Of a DNA stretch of 6,559 nucleotides, positions 1-6,395 are shown in pieces. A program made the translations under genes and the position numbers. The notes beneath the pieces were generated by a model. The model saw nothing but the letters and a program-made list of their open reading frames with translations, ran no database searches and was not told where the DNA came from. The DNA comes from Methanoregula sp. (GTDB lineage: Archaea; Halobacteriota; Methanomicrobia; Methanomicrobiales; Methanospirillaceae): positions 1,521-8,079 of the forward strand of contig PMKW01000054.1 of the NCBI GenBank assembly GCA_003157895.1, written 5' to 3'. Position 1 is the stretch's first letter. Each line of letters begins with the position of its first letter.

Positions 1-1842
1 CTTGCCGAAGGCCGGGGTAAGGCGCAGGCCGATTCCTTACGGAAGATGCGGCGGGACACCGAGGCCAAAAAACTCAATCCCGACTATACTCTCATACGGG
101 GCAGGGAACCCGATGAAAAATACGTCTCTGTGATATCATCCTCAGCCCTGCGGAAGAACGATCTCATCTATGTCAAAGCCGGGGACACGATCCCGGTGGA
201 CGGGGAAGTTATCGATGGCGTTGCATCGGTAAACGAGAGTGCTATCACCGGGGAAAGCGCACCGGTTATCCGTGAGTCAGGAGGCGATCGGAGTGCGGTC
301 ACGGGAGGGACAAGTATCCTTTCCGACTGGCTTATCCTCCGGGTCAGTGCGAATCCCGGCGAAGGGTTCCTCGATCATATGATCGGTCTTATCGAAGGGG
401 CGAAACGACAGAAAACCCCTAACGAGATCGCGCTCAACATTCTCCTCATTGGTCTCACCGCGGTTTTCGTCGTTGTTTCGGCCACACTCTATGCGTTCTC
501 GCAGTACAGTGTAAAAACCGCGGGTGTTGGCACGACCGTCACCGTTACTGTACTGGTCGCCCTCTTTGTCTGTCTCGCCCCTACAACCATCGGGGGACTC
601 CTCAGTGCGATCGGCATCGCCGGGATGGACCGGCTGATCCAGCGCAATGTCATCACCACATCCGGTCGTGCCATCGAGGCTGCCGGAGACGTAGATGTCC
701 TCCTGCTGGACAAGACCGGCACGATCACGCTCGGGAACCGCCAGGCAGTCGAGCTGATCCCGGTTGACGGGACGGAGATCATGGATCTCGCGGAAACGGC
801 ACAGCTCGCATCCCTTGCCGATGAGACCCCGGAAGGGCGCAGTATCGTGGTGCTGGCAAAAGAAAAGTACGGACTCCGCGGGAGGACGGTCGGCGCGACC
901 GAATCGAGCACGGAAATGCAGTTCATCCCCTTCACGAGCCAGACCCGGATGAGCGGGGTCGACCAGGGAGATCTTCACATCCGGAAGGGTGCAGCGGATG
1001 CCGTGTTTGCCCACATCCAAAAGTGCGCTAAATACGAAGTGTCGGAGCAGCTGAAACAGGAAGTGGACAAGATCGCCCGCGCCGGCGGCACTCCCCTTGT
1101 TGTTACGAAAAACGGGAAAGCCCTCGGGGTCATTCACTTAAAGGATATTGTCAAAGGCGGGATCAAGGAACGATTTGCCCAGCTGCGGAAGATGGGCATC
1201 AAGACCGTCATGATCACCGGTGACAACCGGCTTACCGCTGCTACAATTGCTGCGGAAGCGGGGGTTGATGATTTCCTGTCAGAGGCCACTCCGGAGAGCA
1301 AACTCAAACTTATTCGTGAATACCAGACCGGCGGAAGAATGGTCGCCATGACCGGAGACGGTACCAACGATGCCCCGGCGCTTGCGCAGGCAGATGTTGC
1401 CGTTGCCATGAATACCGGAACCCAGCCGGCACGGGAGGCCGCGAACATGATCGATCTCGACTCTAACCCGACAAAACTGATCGAGATCGTCGAGATCGGC
1501 AAACAACTGCTCATGACCCGGGGGGCACTGACCACCTTCTCGATCGCAAACGACATTGCAAAATATTTCGCGATCATTCCGATCGCATTTGCCTCCACCT
1601 ACCCGTCTCTTGCTGCCCTGAACGTGCTCGGGCTTCACAACGGTATCCTCTCGGCTGTGATCTTCAACGCGATCATCATTGTCCTCTTAATCCCTCTCGC
1701 ACTTCGCGGAGTCAGCTACCGGGCAATGTCGGCAGAAGAGGCGCTTCGCAATAACATCCTCATCTATGGGATCGGTGGGCTTATCGCTCCGTTCATCGGG
1801 ATAAAGCTGATTGATATCCTGCTCATTCTCATAGGAGTGTAA
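1..1842 (+). CDS. kdpB: Potassium-transporting P-type ATPase subunit KdpB, 5'-truncated by the window edge
   Basis: Catalytic subunit of the KdpFABC potassium pump; it hydrolyses ATP through an aspartyl-phosphate to drive K+ uptake through KdpA at the cytoplasmic membrane. The frame is open from base 1, where residues read [10 protein letters not shown] as in other KdpB proteins, so the ATG at 46 is internal and roughly 85 residues lie upstream. In window residue numbers: actuator-domain TGES at 83-86 (bases 247-258), phosphorylation motif DKTGT at 237-241 (709-723), nucleotide-domain FTSQTRMSG near 311 and RKGAA near 328, hinge GDGTNDAP at 452-459 (1354-1377). Membrane segments are at about 146-166, 180-209, 508-535, 549-568 and 586-612. 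The coupling residues Asp and Lys of [10 protein letters not shown] in the fifth helix are present. The membrane motif reads VCLAPTT where Escherichia coli has VCLIPTT, and the loop before ILSAVIFNA is three residues shorter. The catalytic motifs seen are intact. kdpC does not follow; kdpD starts 6 bases later. Confidence 0.97.
   Translation, partial: LAEGRGKAQADSLRKMRRDTEAKKLNPDYTLIRGREPDEKYVSVISSSALRKNDLIYVKAGDTIPVDGEVIDGVASVNESAITGESAPVIRESGGDRSAVTGGTSILSDWLILRVSANPGEGFLDHMIGLIEGAKRQKTPNEIALNILLIGLTAVFVVVSATLYAFSQYSVKTAGVGTTVTVTVLVALFVCLAPTTIGGLLSAIGIAGMDRLIQRNVITTSGRAIEAAGDVDVLLLDKTGTITLGNRQAVELIPVDGTEIMDLAETAQLASLADETPEGRSIVVLAKEKYGLRGRTVGATESSTEMQFIPFTSQTRMSGVDQGDLHIRKGAADAVFAHIQKCAKYEVSEQLKQEVDKIARAGGTPLVVTKNGKALGVIHLKDIVKGGIKERFAQLRKMGIKTVMITGDNRLTAATIAAEAGVDDFLSEATPESKLKLIREYQTGGRMVAMTGDGTNDAPALAQADVAVAMNTGTQPAREAANMIDLDSNPTKLIEIVEIGKQLLMTRGALTTFSIANDIAKYFAIIPIAFASTYPSLAALNVLGLHNGILSAVIFNAIIIVLLIPLALRGVSYRAMSAEEALRNNILIYGIGGLIAPFIGIKLIDILLILIGV
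1834..1837 (+). promoter_or_regulatory. Ribosome-binding site of kdpD
   Basis: GGAG lies inside the last codons of kdpB, 11 bases before the GTG at 1849. It matches the archaeal 16S 3'-end complement and supports the GTG start. The overlap with the end of kdpB suggests translational coupling (inference). Confidence 0.55.
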
Positions 1843-1848
1843 ATATCT

Positions 1849-3816
1849 GTGATTACTTTTCCTGAATGTCGCCCGGATCCCGATACGCTCCTTGCCCGTA
1901 TCCAGGGTGAAGAGCGGCAGAAGAACCGGGGCAAACTCAAAATTTTCCTGGGGTACATCGCAGGGGTCGGTAAGACCTACGAGATGCTGCAGGCCGCCCA
2001 TCACCGGAAGCGTGACGGCATTGATGTACGGATCGGGTACGTCGAGACCCATGGGAGGGTCGAGACCGAAGCACTGGTGGAGGGCCTCGATGTCATTCCT
2101 CGTAAGATGATCGAGTACCAGAACGTGAAGATTCCGGAGATGGACCTCGATACGATCCTCACCCTCCGCCCGGAACTTGTCCTTGTCGATGAACTTGCCC
2201 ATACCAATGCACCGGATTCACGGCACCTGAAACGTTACCAGGATGTCGAGGAACTGCTCGATGCCGGTATTGATGTCTATACAACGCTGAATGTCCAGCA
2301 TATCGAGAGCCTCAACGATGTCGTTGCCCAGATCACCGGCGTCATTATCCGGGAAACCATCCCGGACCGGGTGATCGATGAAGCGGCCGAGATCGAACTG
2401 GTGGACCTGGCCCCGCCGGAACTTCTCCAGCGGCTCCGGGAAGGAAAAGTGTACGTTCCCGAGATGGCTGCCCGTGCCCTGGAGAAGTTCTTCAACGAAG
2501 GCAACCTGTTCGCCCTGCGGGAACTTGCCCTCCGCCGGGCCGCCGAACGGGTCGATGACCAGATGCTTGCCTACATGCAGACCCGTGCCATTCCAGGACC
2601 CTGGGCCGCGGGGGACAGCCTGCTGGTCTGCATCGGGCCGGGACTGTTATCTGAACGGCTGGTCCGGACAGCCCGCAGACAGGCAGACCGGATGACGGCT
2701 CCCTGGACTGCTCTCTATGTCCGGAAACCATCCCACCATCGGCTTTCGAAGGAGGCACAGGAACAGATATCGAAGACGCTCCATCTCGCAGAAACGCTGG
2801 GTGCAACAACTGCTACCGTGCCCGGGATCAATGTGGCAACGACGGCTATCGATTATGCCCGCAAACACAATGTTACCAGAATTGTTATAGGCAAAACGCT
2901 TCGTCCCCGCTGGCAGGAATTTGTTTTTGGTTCTGTTGTAGACCAGCTCATCCATAACAGCGGTACTATCGATATCTATGTCATAAGCAGTCAGGAAAAA
3001 ATAGCGCCGCCCCCTTTGGATATGGAACCTCTGCTTCCGGCAACACCCCCAAAGGATTACGTTGCAGGCCTGGCTCTGGTTGCCCTGATCACTCTGATAG
3101 GTTGGCTGATCCATTCATTCATATCGCCGACAAACCTGGCAGTCCTGTATATTCTCGGTGTCGTTGCCATTGCCTGGAAAAGGGGATTGCGCCCGGCCAT
3201 CTTCACCGCAATTATCGGCGTTATCTCTTTCGATTTCTTTTTCATCCCTCCCTATCTGAGTTTCCGGGTATCGGATACAGAGTACCTCATCACGTTTGCC
3301 GGGATGATCGTGCTGGGAGCTCTGGTCAGCATTCTGGTGACACGGTCTCGTGAACACGCCGAAGCCGCAGAGATTCGCGAGCAGGAGACCGGGACCCTTT
3401 ATGGTCTTGCGCAGGATCTCGTCCGGGCTTTTGATGCTGATTCAATTGTCTCGGCTGTCGCAGTTCATGTCAGGGAAATTTTCCAGTGGGAGTGTGTGTT
3501 CCTTCTTCCGGAAGAAAATCATCTTGTAGTCTCTCCAGCCAGTCAGATCCTCACACTCAATGAGGACGATATTGCAGTTGCTACATGGGCTTTTCAGCAT
3601 AGCGTCATCGCAGGTTACGATACGGATACTCTCCATGGATCCCCCATCAGGTATATTCCTCTCGTCAGTTCGCAAAAAGTATGGGGAATTATGGGAGTGA
3701 AACCCACGGAACCGGGCGGCGTGATCACTCATGAACAGGAACAGATTCTTAATGCGTTCGCCCGCCAGGCTGCATGGGCACTGGAGCGGGTGAACCTGAC
3801 CAGGAACCGGGACTAA
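1849..3816 (+). CDS. kdpD: KdpD-type potassium sensor lacking the histidine kinase module
   Basis: Sensor protein homologous to KdpD, which in bacteria controls kdp expression in response to potassium limitation and osmotic stress. The GTG start puts RPDPDTLL at residues 8-15, matching the E. coli N-terminus. Order of parts: KdpD domain about 26-235 with Walker A GYIAGVGKT (35-43) and Walker B LVLVDELAH (110-118); USP-like domain about 255-380 with the nucleotide-loop remnant G348...G361S; four membrane helices about 404-424, 427-445, 449-466 and 478-498, including FDFFFIPP and SDTEYL; an Arg-containing segment after the last helix (R499, R501, R510); GAF domain about 515-648 (TDTLHG, ALERVNL). 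It stops at residue 655, whereas E. coli KdpD (894 residues) continues into a coiled coil and the HisKA/HATPase domains. No SHDLRTPL-like sequence is visible in the following ~200 bases, so a simple frameshift does not explain the loss. It may act through a separate kinase or as a non-kinase ATP-binding sensor; that is inference. Confidence 0.93.
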   Translation: MITFPECRPDPDTLLARIQGEERQKNRGKLKIFLGYIAGVGKTYEMLQAAHHRKRDGIDVRIGYVETHGRVETEALVEGLDVIPRKMIEYQNVKIPEMDLDTILTLRPELVLVDELAHTNAPDSRHLKRYQDVEELLDAGIDVYTTLNVQHIESLNDVVAQITGVIIRETIPDRVIDEAAEIELVDLAPPELLQRLREGKVYVPEMAARALEKFFNEGNLFALRELALRRAAERVDDQMLAYMQTRAIPGPWAAGDSLLVCIGPGLLSERLVRTARRQADRMTAPWTALYVRKPSHHRLSKEAQEQISKTLHLAETLGATTATVPGINVATTAIDYARKHNVTRIVIGKTLRPRWQEFVFGSVVDQLIHNSGTIDIYVISSQEKIAPPPLDMEPLLPATPPKDYVAGLALVALITLIGWLIHSFISPTNLAVLYILGVVAIAWKRGLRPAIFTAIIGVISFDFFFIPPYLSFRVSDTEYLITFAGMIVLGALVSILVTRSREHAEAAEIREQETGTLYGLAQDLVRAFDADSIVSAVAVHVREIFQWECVFLLPEENHLVVSPASQILTLNEDDIAVATWAFQHSVIAGYDTDTLHGSPIRYIPLVSSQKVWGIMGVKPTEPGGVITHEQEQILNAFARQAAWALERVNLTRNRD

Positions 3817-3857
3817 AAGGGAATCAAAATCCGGACCGGGCATGACAAGACATGATA

Positions 3858-3862
3858 TTTTT
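3858..3862 (+). terminator. Oligo-T transcription stop after kdpD
   Basis: A T5 run lies 42 bases after the kdpD stop codon, in an AT-rich stretch. Archaeal RNA polymerase commonly terminates at such runs. It is followed by an 11-base inverted repeat (CTGAC-T-GTCAG, 3868-3878). Short, so tentative. Confidence 0.35.
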
Positions 3863-3902
3863 ACCTGCTGACTGTCAGGGCAGATCCATGCTCAGGGAAC
3901 CC

Positions 3903-4023
3903 CCGGATCCCATAACACCCCGGACACCGGCGATCCCAAAACAGCCCTTCTTTTCAGATCCTGTGCTCCGGTAGCACCCGGAAGGACTTTCGCTGTCCAA
4001 TTGCGTGTATTAGCCCGGATTTT
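3903..4023 (+). repeat. 121-bp direct repeat, copy 1
   Basis: Aligns without gaps to 6439-6559 with six substitutions (at 3911, 3930, 3945, 3970, 3972 and 3996), about 95% identity. Weak similarity continues left to a shared GCTCA at 3890-3894 in the same register. It contains a small hairpin, GTGCT-CCGGT-AGCAC (3963-3977). Read in the frame that stays open in copy 2, this copy has a TAG stop at 3972, and five of the six substitutions change the residue or create a stop, so it is not behaving as coding sequence. Function unknown; it could be a multicopy non-coding element, a mobile-element remnant or a recombination site. Confidence 0.85.
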
Positions 4024-4066
4024 GTGTCACGACGAAGAAATTCCAGTCCGGCGCATATACGGGCCC

Positions 4067-4095
4067 GGAAAAAACGTTATTGTACCGTTTTTCCC
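4067..4095 (+). repeat. Inverted repeat (imperfect hairpin)
   Basis: GGAAAAAACG (4067-4076) and CGTTTTTCCC (4086-4095) pair at 9 of 10 positions around a 9-base loop. It is the first of several inverted repeats packed into 4067-4139. Role unknown. Confidence 0.5.
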
Positions 4096-4118
4096 GAATT
4101 CCCCGGATTTTGGGTACA

Positions 4119-4139
4119 CCGGAATTTCCGGCTTTTTTT
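4119..4139 (+). terminator. Terminator-like hairpin followed by T7
   Basis: The arms CCGGAA and TTCCGG flank a single central T (4119-4131) and are followed by C and seven T residues (4133-4139). This looks like a plus-strand termination signal, but no plus-strand gene ends nearby except kdpD some 300 bases upstream. It could end a transcript crossing the 121-bp repeat. Confidence 0.45.
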
Positions 4140-4166
4140 AAATCGCCCTATAATTGCTCCGTTTGG

Positions 4167-4171
4167 AAAAA
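4167..4171 (-). terminator. Possible oligo-T stop for the minus-strand hypothetical gene
   Basis: Read on the minus strand this is a pyrimidine-rich CTCCTTTTTCC about 20 bases past the stop codon at 4190-4192. No strong hairpin accompanies it. Weak evidence. Confidence 0.25.
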
Positions 4172-4189
4172 GGAGCCCTGTTTACGATC

Positions 4190-4558
4190 TCACACCCCTT
4201 CCCCGCCTTTACTCTCCGAAAGGGGATTTTCTCCGACAGATGCCGTCGGTGGATCGACGGGTCCGGGTGTCACTGCAGGGAGGAGGAAGAGCGGGACTCT
4301 CACCGCAGATCCCGGTGAGCCCGGCGCGGATTCCGGATCGCCGGATTTTCCGCCCGGGGCCGGGGCGGCCGGCCTTTTCCTCCGCTTCGGGACCGGCGGC
4401 TGGTCCGGTATCAGCTGGCCGTGGCGGTCAAGCTCTGCAACGGAATCTGCCAGGACCCGGAAGAACCGGAACGTACGTTTGGGCGTATAGATCCAGAGCT
4501 CGCGGGAGATCTCGGGCGAGGATACGATGAAGCGGAGCGCTGCGAGATCTTCTGCCAT
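4190..4558 (-). CDS. Small hypothetical protein with a Pro/Gly/Ser-rich tail
   Basis: Function not recognised. From the ATG at 4558 the product is 122 residues. That start is preferred because AAGGTG, a good archaeal Shine-Dalgarno match, ends 6 bases upstream. The first ~60 residues look protein-like: MAEDLAALRFIVSSPEISRE is followed by LWIYTPKRTFRFFRVLADSV, a charged, amphipathic and aromatic-rich segment. The core pattern SRELW..TP.RTFRFFRV resembles short methanogen hypothetical proteins as I remember them; this is memory, not a search. After about residue 60 comes a basic stretch (PKRRKRP) and a long low-complexity tail rich in Pro, Gly, Ser and Ala. The frame remains open upstream to a TTG at 4738, with alternative ATGs at 4633 and 4603; the latter would add a Cys-rich KCTGCCK segment. 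It lies on the same strand as the cupin gene but is separated from it by a probable terminator. Confidence 0.5.
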   Translation of the reverse strand: MAEDLAALRFIVSSPEISRELWIYTPKRTFRFFRVLADSVAELDRHGQLIPDQPPVPKRRKRPAAPAPGGKSGDPESAPGSPGSAVRVPLFLLPAVTPGPVDPPTASVGENPLSESKGGEGV

Positions 4559-4564
4559 TTCCCG

Positions 4565-4570
4565 CACCTT
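4565..4570 (-). promoter_or_regulatory. Ribosome-binding site deciding the start of the hypothetical gene
   Basis: Read on the minus strand, AAGGTG stands 6 bases before the ATG at 4558. The upstream ATGs at 4603 and 4633 have no comparable purine-rich match, so this site favours the 122-residue product. Confidence 0.4.
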
Positions 4571-4790
4571 GCAGCATCCAGTACATTTCCTTTTCTGGAC
4601 CATACAGTCATAGACCAGACTGCAAGAGAGCATAAAAAACAACCAAAGAATTAAGACTCCGTCGTGCCAGATGGGTGCATGAACACCAATTCCGGGCAGA
4701 ATCTGGATATACTCCTCAATGTTGCGAAGGGGGGGCAATGATGGCCGTCAATTCACCATCAACGGCACAGAGCACCCGTCCACCGCTCCG

Positions 4791-4815
4791 AAAAAAATAT
4801 AGGGTCGGACTGACC
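4791..4815 (-). terminator. Hairpin plus T7 terminator for the cupin gene
   Basis: On the minus strand a short hairpin (GGTC...GACC arms, 4803-4815) is followed by CTATA and seven T residues (4797-4791). It sits about 60 bases past the cupin gene's stop codon, in the right place and orientation to end that transcript. Confidence 0.5.
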
Positions 4816-4826
4816 GCTTTTGAAGA

Positions 4827-4846
4827 ATCAGGTCCTGATCCTTTTT
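4827..4846 (+). terminator. Inverted repeat followed by T5, plus-strand orientation
   Basis: The perfect arms ATCAGG and CCTGAT around one T (4827-4839) are followed by CC and T5 (4842-4846). It resembles a plus-strand terminator, although no plus-strand gene precedes it closely. It may block antisense read-through into the cupin gene (inference). Confidence 0.35.
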
Positions 4847-4875
4847 CCCGAAAGCCACCGGGAATGTGCAGGTAC

Positions 4876-6117
4876 TCAGTGATACTTGTCGGTAGTTTTT
4901 CCGTCGAAATGCTCTTCACTGGAAAGGGCTTCCCGCTTGGTCTTCCGGATGATTTTGTCCTGGTGCTCCGGCGGGGAGTAGATAGTGTACAGTTTCAGGA
5001 ACCCGGTCTCTGAAGTGTTTGTCACGTTATGCATTGCACCGCACGGGACAATCACCCCGCTCCCATTCTTTACCATATGGTCCGTGCCGTCAATAGTTAC
5101 TATTCCTTCCCCTTCTTCAAAACGGAAAAACTGGTCAACATCCCCGTGGGTCTCAAGGCCGATATCCTCACCCGGTTTCAGGGACATCAGGACAAGCTGG
5201 CTGTGCTTTCCGGTATAGAGGACCCTGCGGAAATCCGTGTTCTTCCTTGTTTCTTCTTCGAGATTTGCCGCAAACCCATTCTTTCCGGTTTTGTGGAGCC
5301 CGGATTTTTCAGGGCTGGAAGAATTCTGGACGCTGATACCGGTATGAAAGTGCGGGTTTCGTGCGGCATTTTTTGCCTCCGGCGAATGGGTTTTGATTGC
5401 AGCAGCGATATCCTCATCAGACACAGTGTGAGCCGGCATGCCTGCATGATTATGCAGGTTATGGGAGACTACCTTTGCATCATTTTTCGTTACCTGTGCA
5501 TCCATTATTGCGGCAGTGTGCTGCGAATGGGCCCTGGCCTGCGCCTCCTCTGAAACAGGATGGGACTCCTGTCCTGCCGGGGGATGGTGGATTTGCAGGG
5601 CCGCTCTTGTCTCATTTTTCATCACCTGTGCATCCATTATTGGTGTGGTATGGAGGTGATGGGTCCTGGCCAGATCCTTCTTTGAGATGGTGTGGGATTC
5701 CTGTCCTGCCGGGGGGTGCTGGATTTGTTTGGCCGCCTTTGCCTCATTTTTCATTACCTGTGCATCCATTATTGCTGCGGTATGCAGGGAATGTGCCGGA
5801 TGCTGTTCCCCCGTAGTAATATCCGGCGTCTCCTTATGTGCCGGGTGCGACCGGGCAGGGTGAGCGATCCTCGTTTCATTATTCGTTACCGGTCCAATCT
5901 TTTTTTCTTCCGGATGCACGGACCGGGCTTTTACCGGTTCATTTTCGGGAATGTCCGGTGTTTCCCTTGCCGACGGGAGGTGCCGGGCCGGGGTCTGGAC
6001 CTTTGCTTCATTTTTCTTTACCGGGGCCCTCTTTTTTGCAGCAGTATGGACGGGATGTGCCGTAATGCGGCCGGGATCGACTGCTTTTTCGGCTTTTATC
6101 TTCTGACTTGCGATCAT
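4876..6117 (-). CDS. Cupin-domain protein with an N-terminal array of 44-residue repeats
   Basis: A 413-residue protein in two parts. Residues about 283-413 form a complete small cupin of the mannose-6-phosphate-isomerase-like kind, which normally exists alone at ~130 residues: NTDFRRVLYTGKHSQLVLMS, then motif 1 around H324, D328, Q329 and E334 (GLETHGDVDQFFRFEEGEG), motif 2 with P358, G360, H363 and N367 (VPCGAMHNVTN), and the C-terminal EEHFDGKTTD. These residues suit metal and small-ligand binding; the substrate is unknown. Residues 24-243 are five adjacent repeats of exactly 44 residues, flanked by partial units. The N-terminal part has about 28 His in 280 residues, many charged residues, no Cys, no signal peptide and no membrane helix, and is probably extended or disordered. 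The ATG at 6117 has a GGAG 10 bases upstream. The repeat region could be metal-binding, a linker or an interaction array; that is inference. Confidence 0.88.
   Translation of the reverse strand: MIASQKIKAEKAVDPGRITAHPVHTAAKKRAPVKKNEAKVQTPARHLPSARETPDIPENEPVKARSVHPEEKKIGPVTNNETRIAHPARSHPAHKETPDITTGEQHPAHSLHTAAIMDAQVMKNEAKAAKQIQHPPAGQESHTISKKDLARTHHLHTTPIMDAQVMKNETRAALQIHHPPAGQESHPVSEEAQARAHSQHTAAIMDAQVTKNDAKVVSHNLHNHAGMPAHTVSDEDIAAAIKTHSPEAKNAARNPHFHTGISVQNSSSPEKSGLHKTGKNGFAANLEEETRKNTDFRRVLYTGKHSQLVLMSLKPGEDIGLETHGDVDQFFRFEEGEGIVTIDGTDHMVKNGSGVIVPCGAMHNVTNTSETGFLKLYTIYSPPEHQDKIIRKTKREALSSEEHFDGKTTDKYH
5389..6048 (-). repeat. Five tandem 132-bp (44-codon) coding repeats
   Basis: Units run 6048-5917, 5916-5785, 5784-5653, 5652-5521 and 5520-5389, each beginning with a His codon (HT or HP) and all in phase with no indels. 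Units 3-5 share IMDAQV.KN; units 3 and 4 also share HPPAGQESH. Units 1 and 2 instead share ETPDI and are more diverged. At DNA level an 18-base string beginning CCTGTGCATCC (plus-strand reading) recurs in units 3, 4 and 5. A degenerate sixth unit may follow at residue 244 (HSPEAKNAAR). Confidence 0.9.
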
Positions 6118-6127
6118 TGGTTTTCAA

Positions 6128-6131
6128 CTCC
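6128..6131 (-). promoter_or_regulatory. Ribosome-binding site of the cupin gene
   Basis: GGAG on the minus strand, 10 bases before the ATG at 6117. It supports the chosen start. An AT-rich ATTAAAAAAT at about 6145-6154 could be a promoter element but is rather close to this site for the usual archaeal TATA-to-start distance. Confidence 0.45.
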
Positions 6132-6383
6132 GTTACCTGATATGATTTTTTAATCCTCTATCAGTACATGCCCCCATGGAGCGGTGCAGTGGATAAACCT
6201 GTCCGTGAATTACAAAAACCAGCTCTGTAGAAAACCTCCGGAAACCCTTTCTGCACATCGGGAGTTCCTTTAACCTGCGTTTGAAAACATATCGTCAGGA
6301 TACTTTTAGAGAAAATGTAAAACTAAAATCCGTACAGAACGCGTATTTTTTTATGTGCCTGACCCGGATTGTTTCTTTAAAAA

Positions 6384-6395
6384 TTTCCCGGGAAA
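6384..6395. repeat. 12-bp palindrome in AT-rich DNA
   Basis: TTTCCCGGGAAA is self-complementary; with one bulged A the symmetry extends to about 6381-6399. A neighbouring GGAAAATTTCCGG (6391-6403) resembles the GGAATTTCCGG downstream of repeat copy 1 at 4121-4131. It could be a protein-binding site; no evidence decides this. Confidence 0.4.

Larger units (their letters stand above)
3817..4189. other. Intergenic region between kdpD and the hypothetical gene
   Basis: No convincing gene. It holds the oligo-T run after kdpD, copy 1 of the 121-bp repeat, and then an AT-rich part (about 4024-4189) with several inverted repeats and a T7 run. An open plus-strand frame from GTG 4024 to 4530 gives an Arg/Pro/Gly-rich, family-less product and overlaps the minus-strand gene antisense; I take it as spurious. 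No kdpE, kdpC or kinase-domain fragment is visible here. Confidence 0.6.
4559..4875. other. Intergenic region between the hypothetical gene and the cupin gene
   Basis: No well-supported gene. The hypothetical gene's frame stays open on the minus strand as far as 4738, so its true start could lie in the left half. A TATATCC on the minus strand near 4705-4713 and TTAATT near 4650 are possible promoter elements but neither is strong. The right half carries the back-to-back terminator-like elements at 4791-4846. Confidence 0.45.

Noticed and set aside
277..1137. 286-residue minus-strand open frame opposite kdpB
   Set aside because: It is antisense to a highly conserved catalytic region; its product is Asp/Gly/Arg-rich with no family character. 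A shadow of codon bias.
3817..4100. Possible frameshifted histidine kinase remainder of kdpD
   Set aside because: None of the three plus frames shows an H-box, N-box or coiled-coil sequence, and stops are frequent; the kinase module is absent here.
4024..4530. 168-residue plus-strand frame starting at GTG
   Set aside because: Arg/Pro/Gly-rich translation without recognisable sequence, starts at the repeat edge with no ribosome-binding site, and runs antisense to the better-supported minus-strand gene.
4716..4919. 67-residue minus-strand frame overlapping the end of the cupin gene
   Set aside because: Starts at GTG with no ribosome-binding site, contains the probable terminator, and has no recognisable sequence.
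5397..5816. Plus-strand frame with a repeated HFSLPVHPLL-like pattern
   Set aside because: The repetition is only the antisense reading of the 132-bp repeats of the cupin gene; no independent evidence for a gene.
5389..6048. Regularly spaced repeats considered as a CRISPR array
   Set aside because: The period is 132 bp, similarity extends through the whole unit rather than short repeats with unique spacers, and the frame is open throughout; it is a coding tandem repeat.
6133..6258. 41-codon minus-strand frame just upstream of the cupin gene, a possible leader peptide
   Set aside because: Only a weak purine stretch precedes its ATG, the sequence shows no attenuation-like feature, and a frame of this length is expected by chance.
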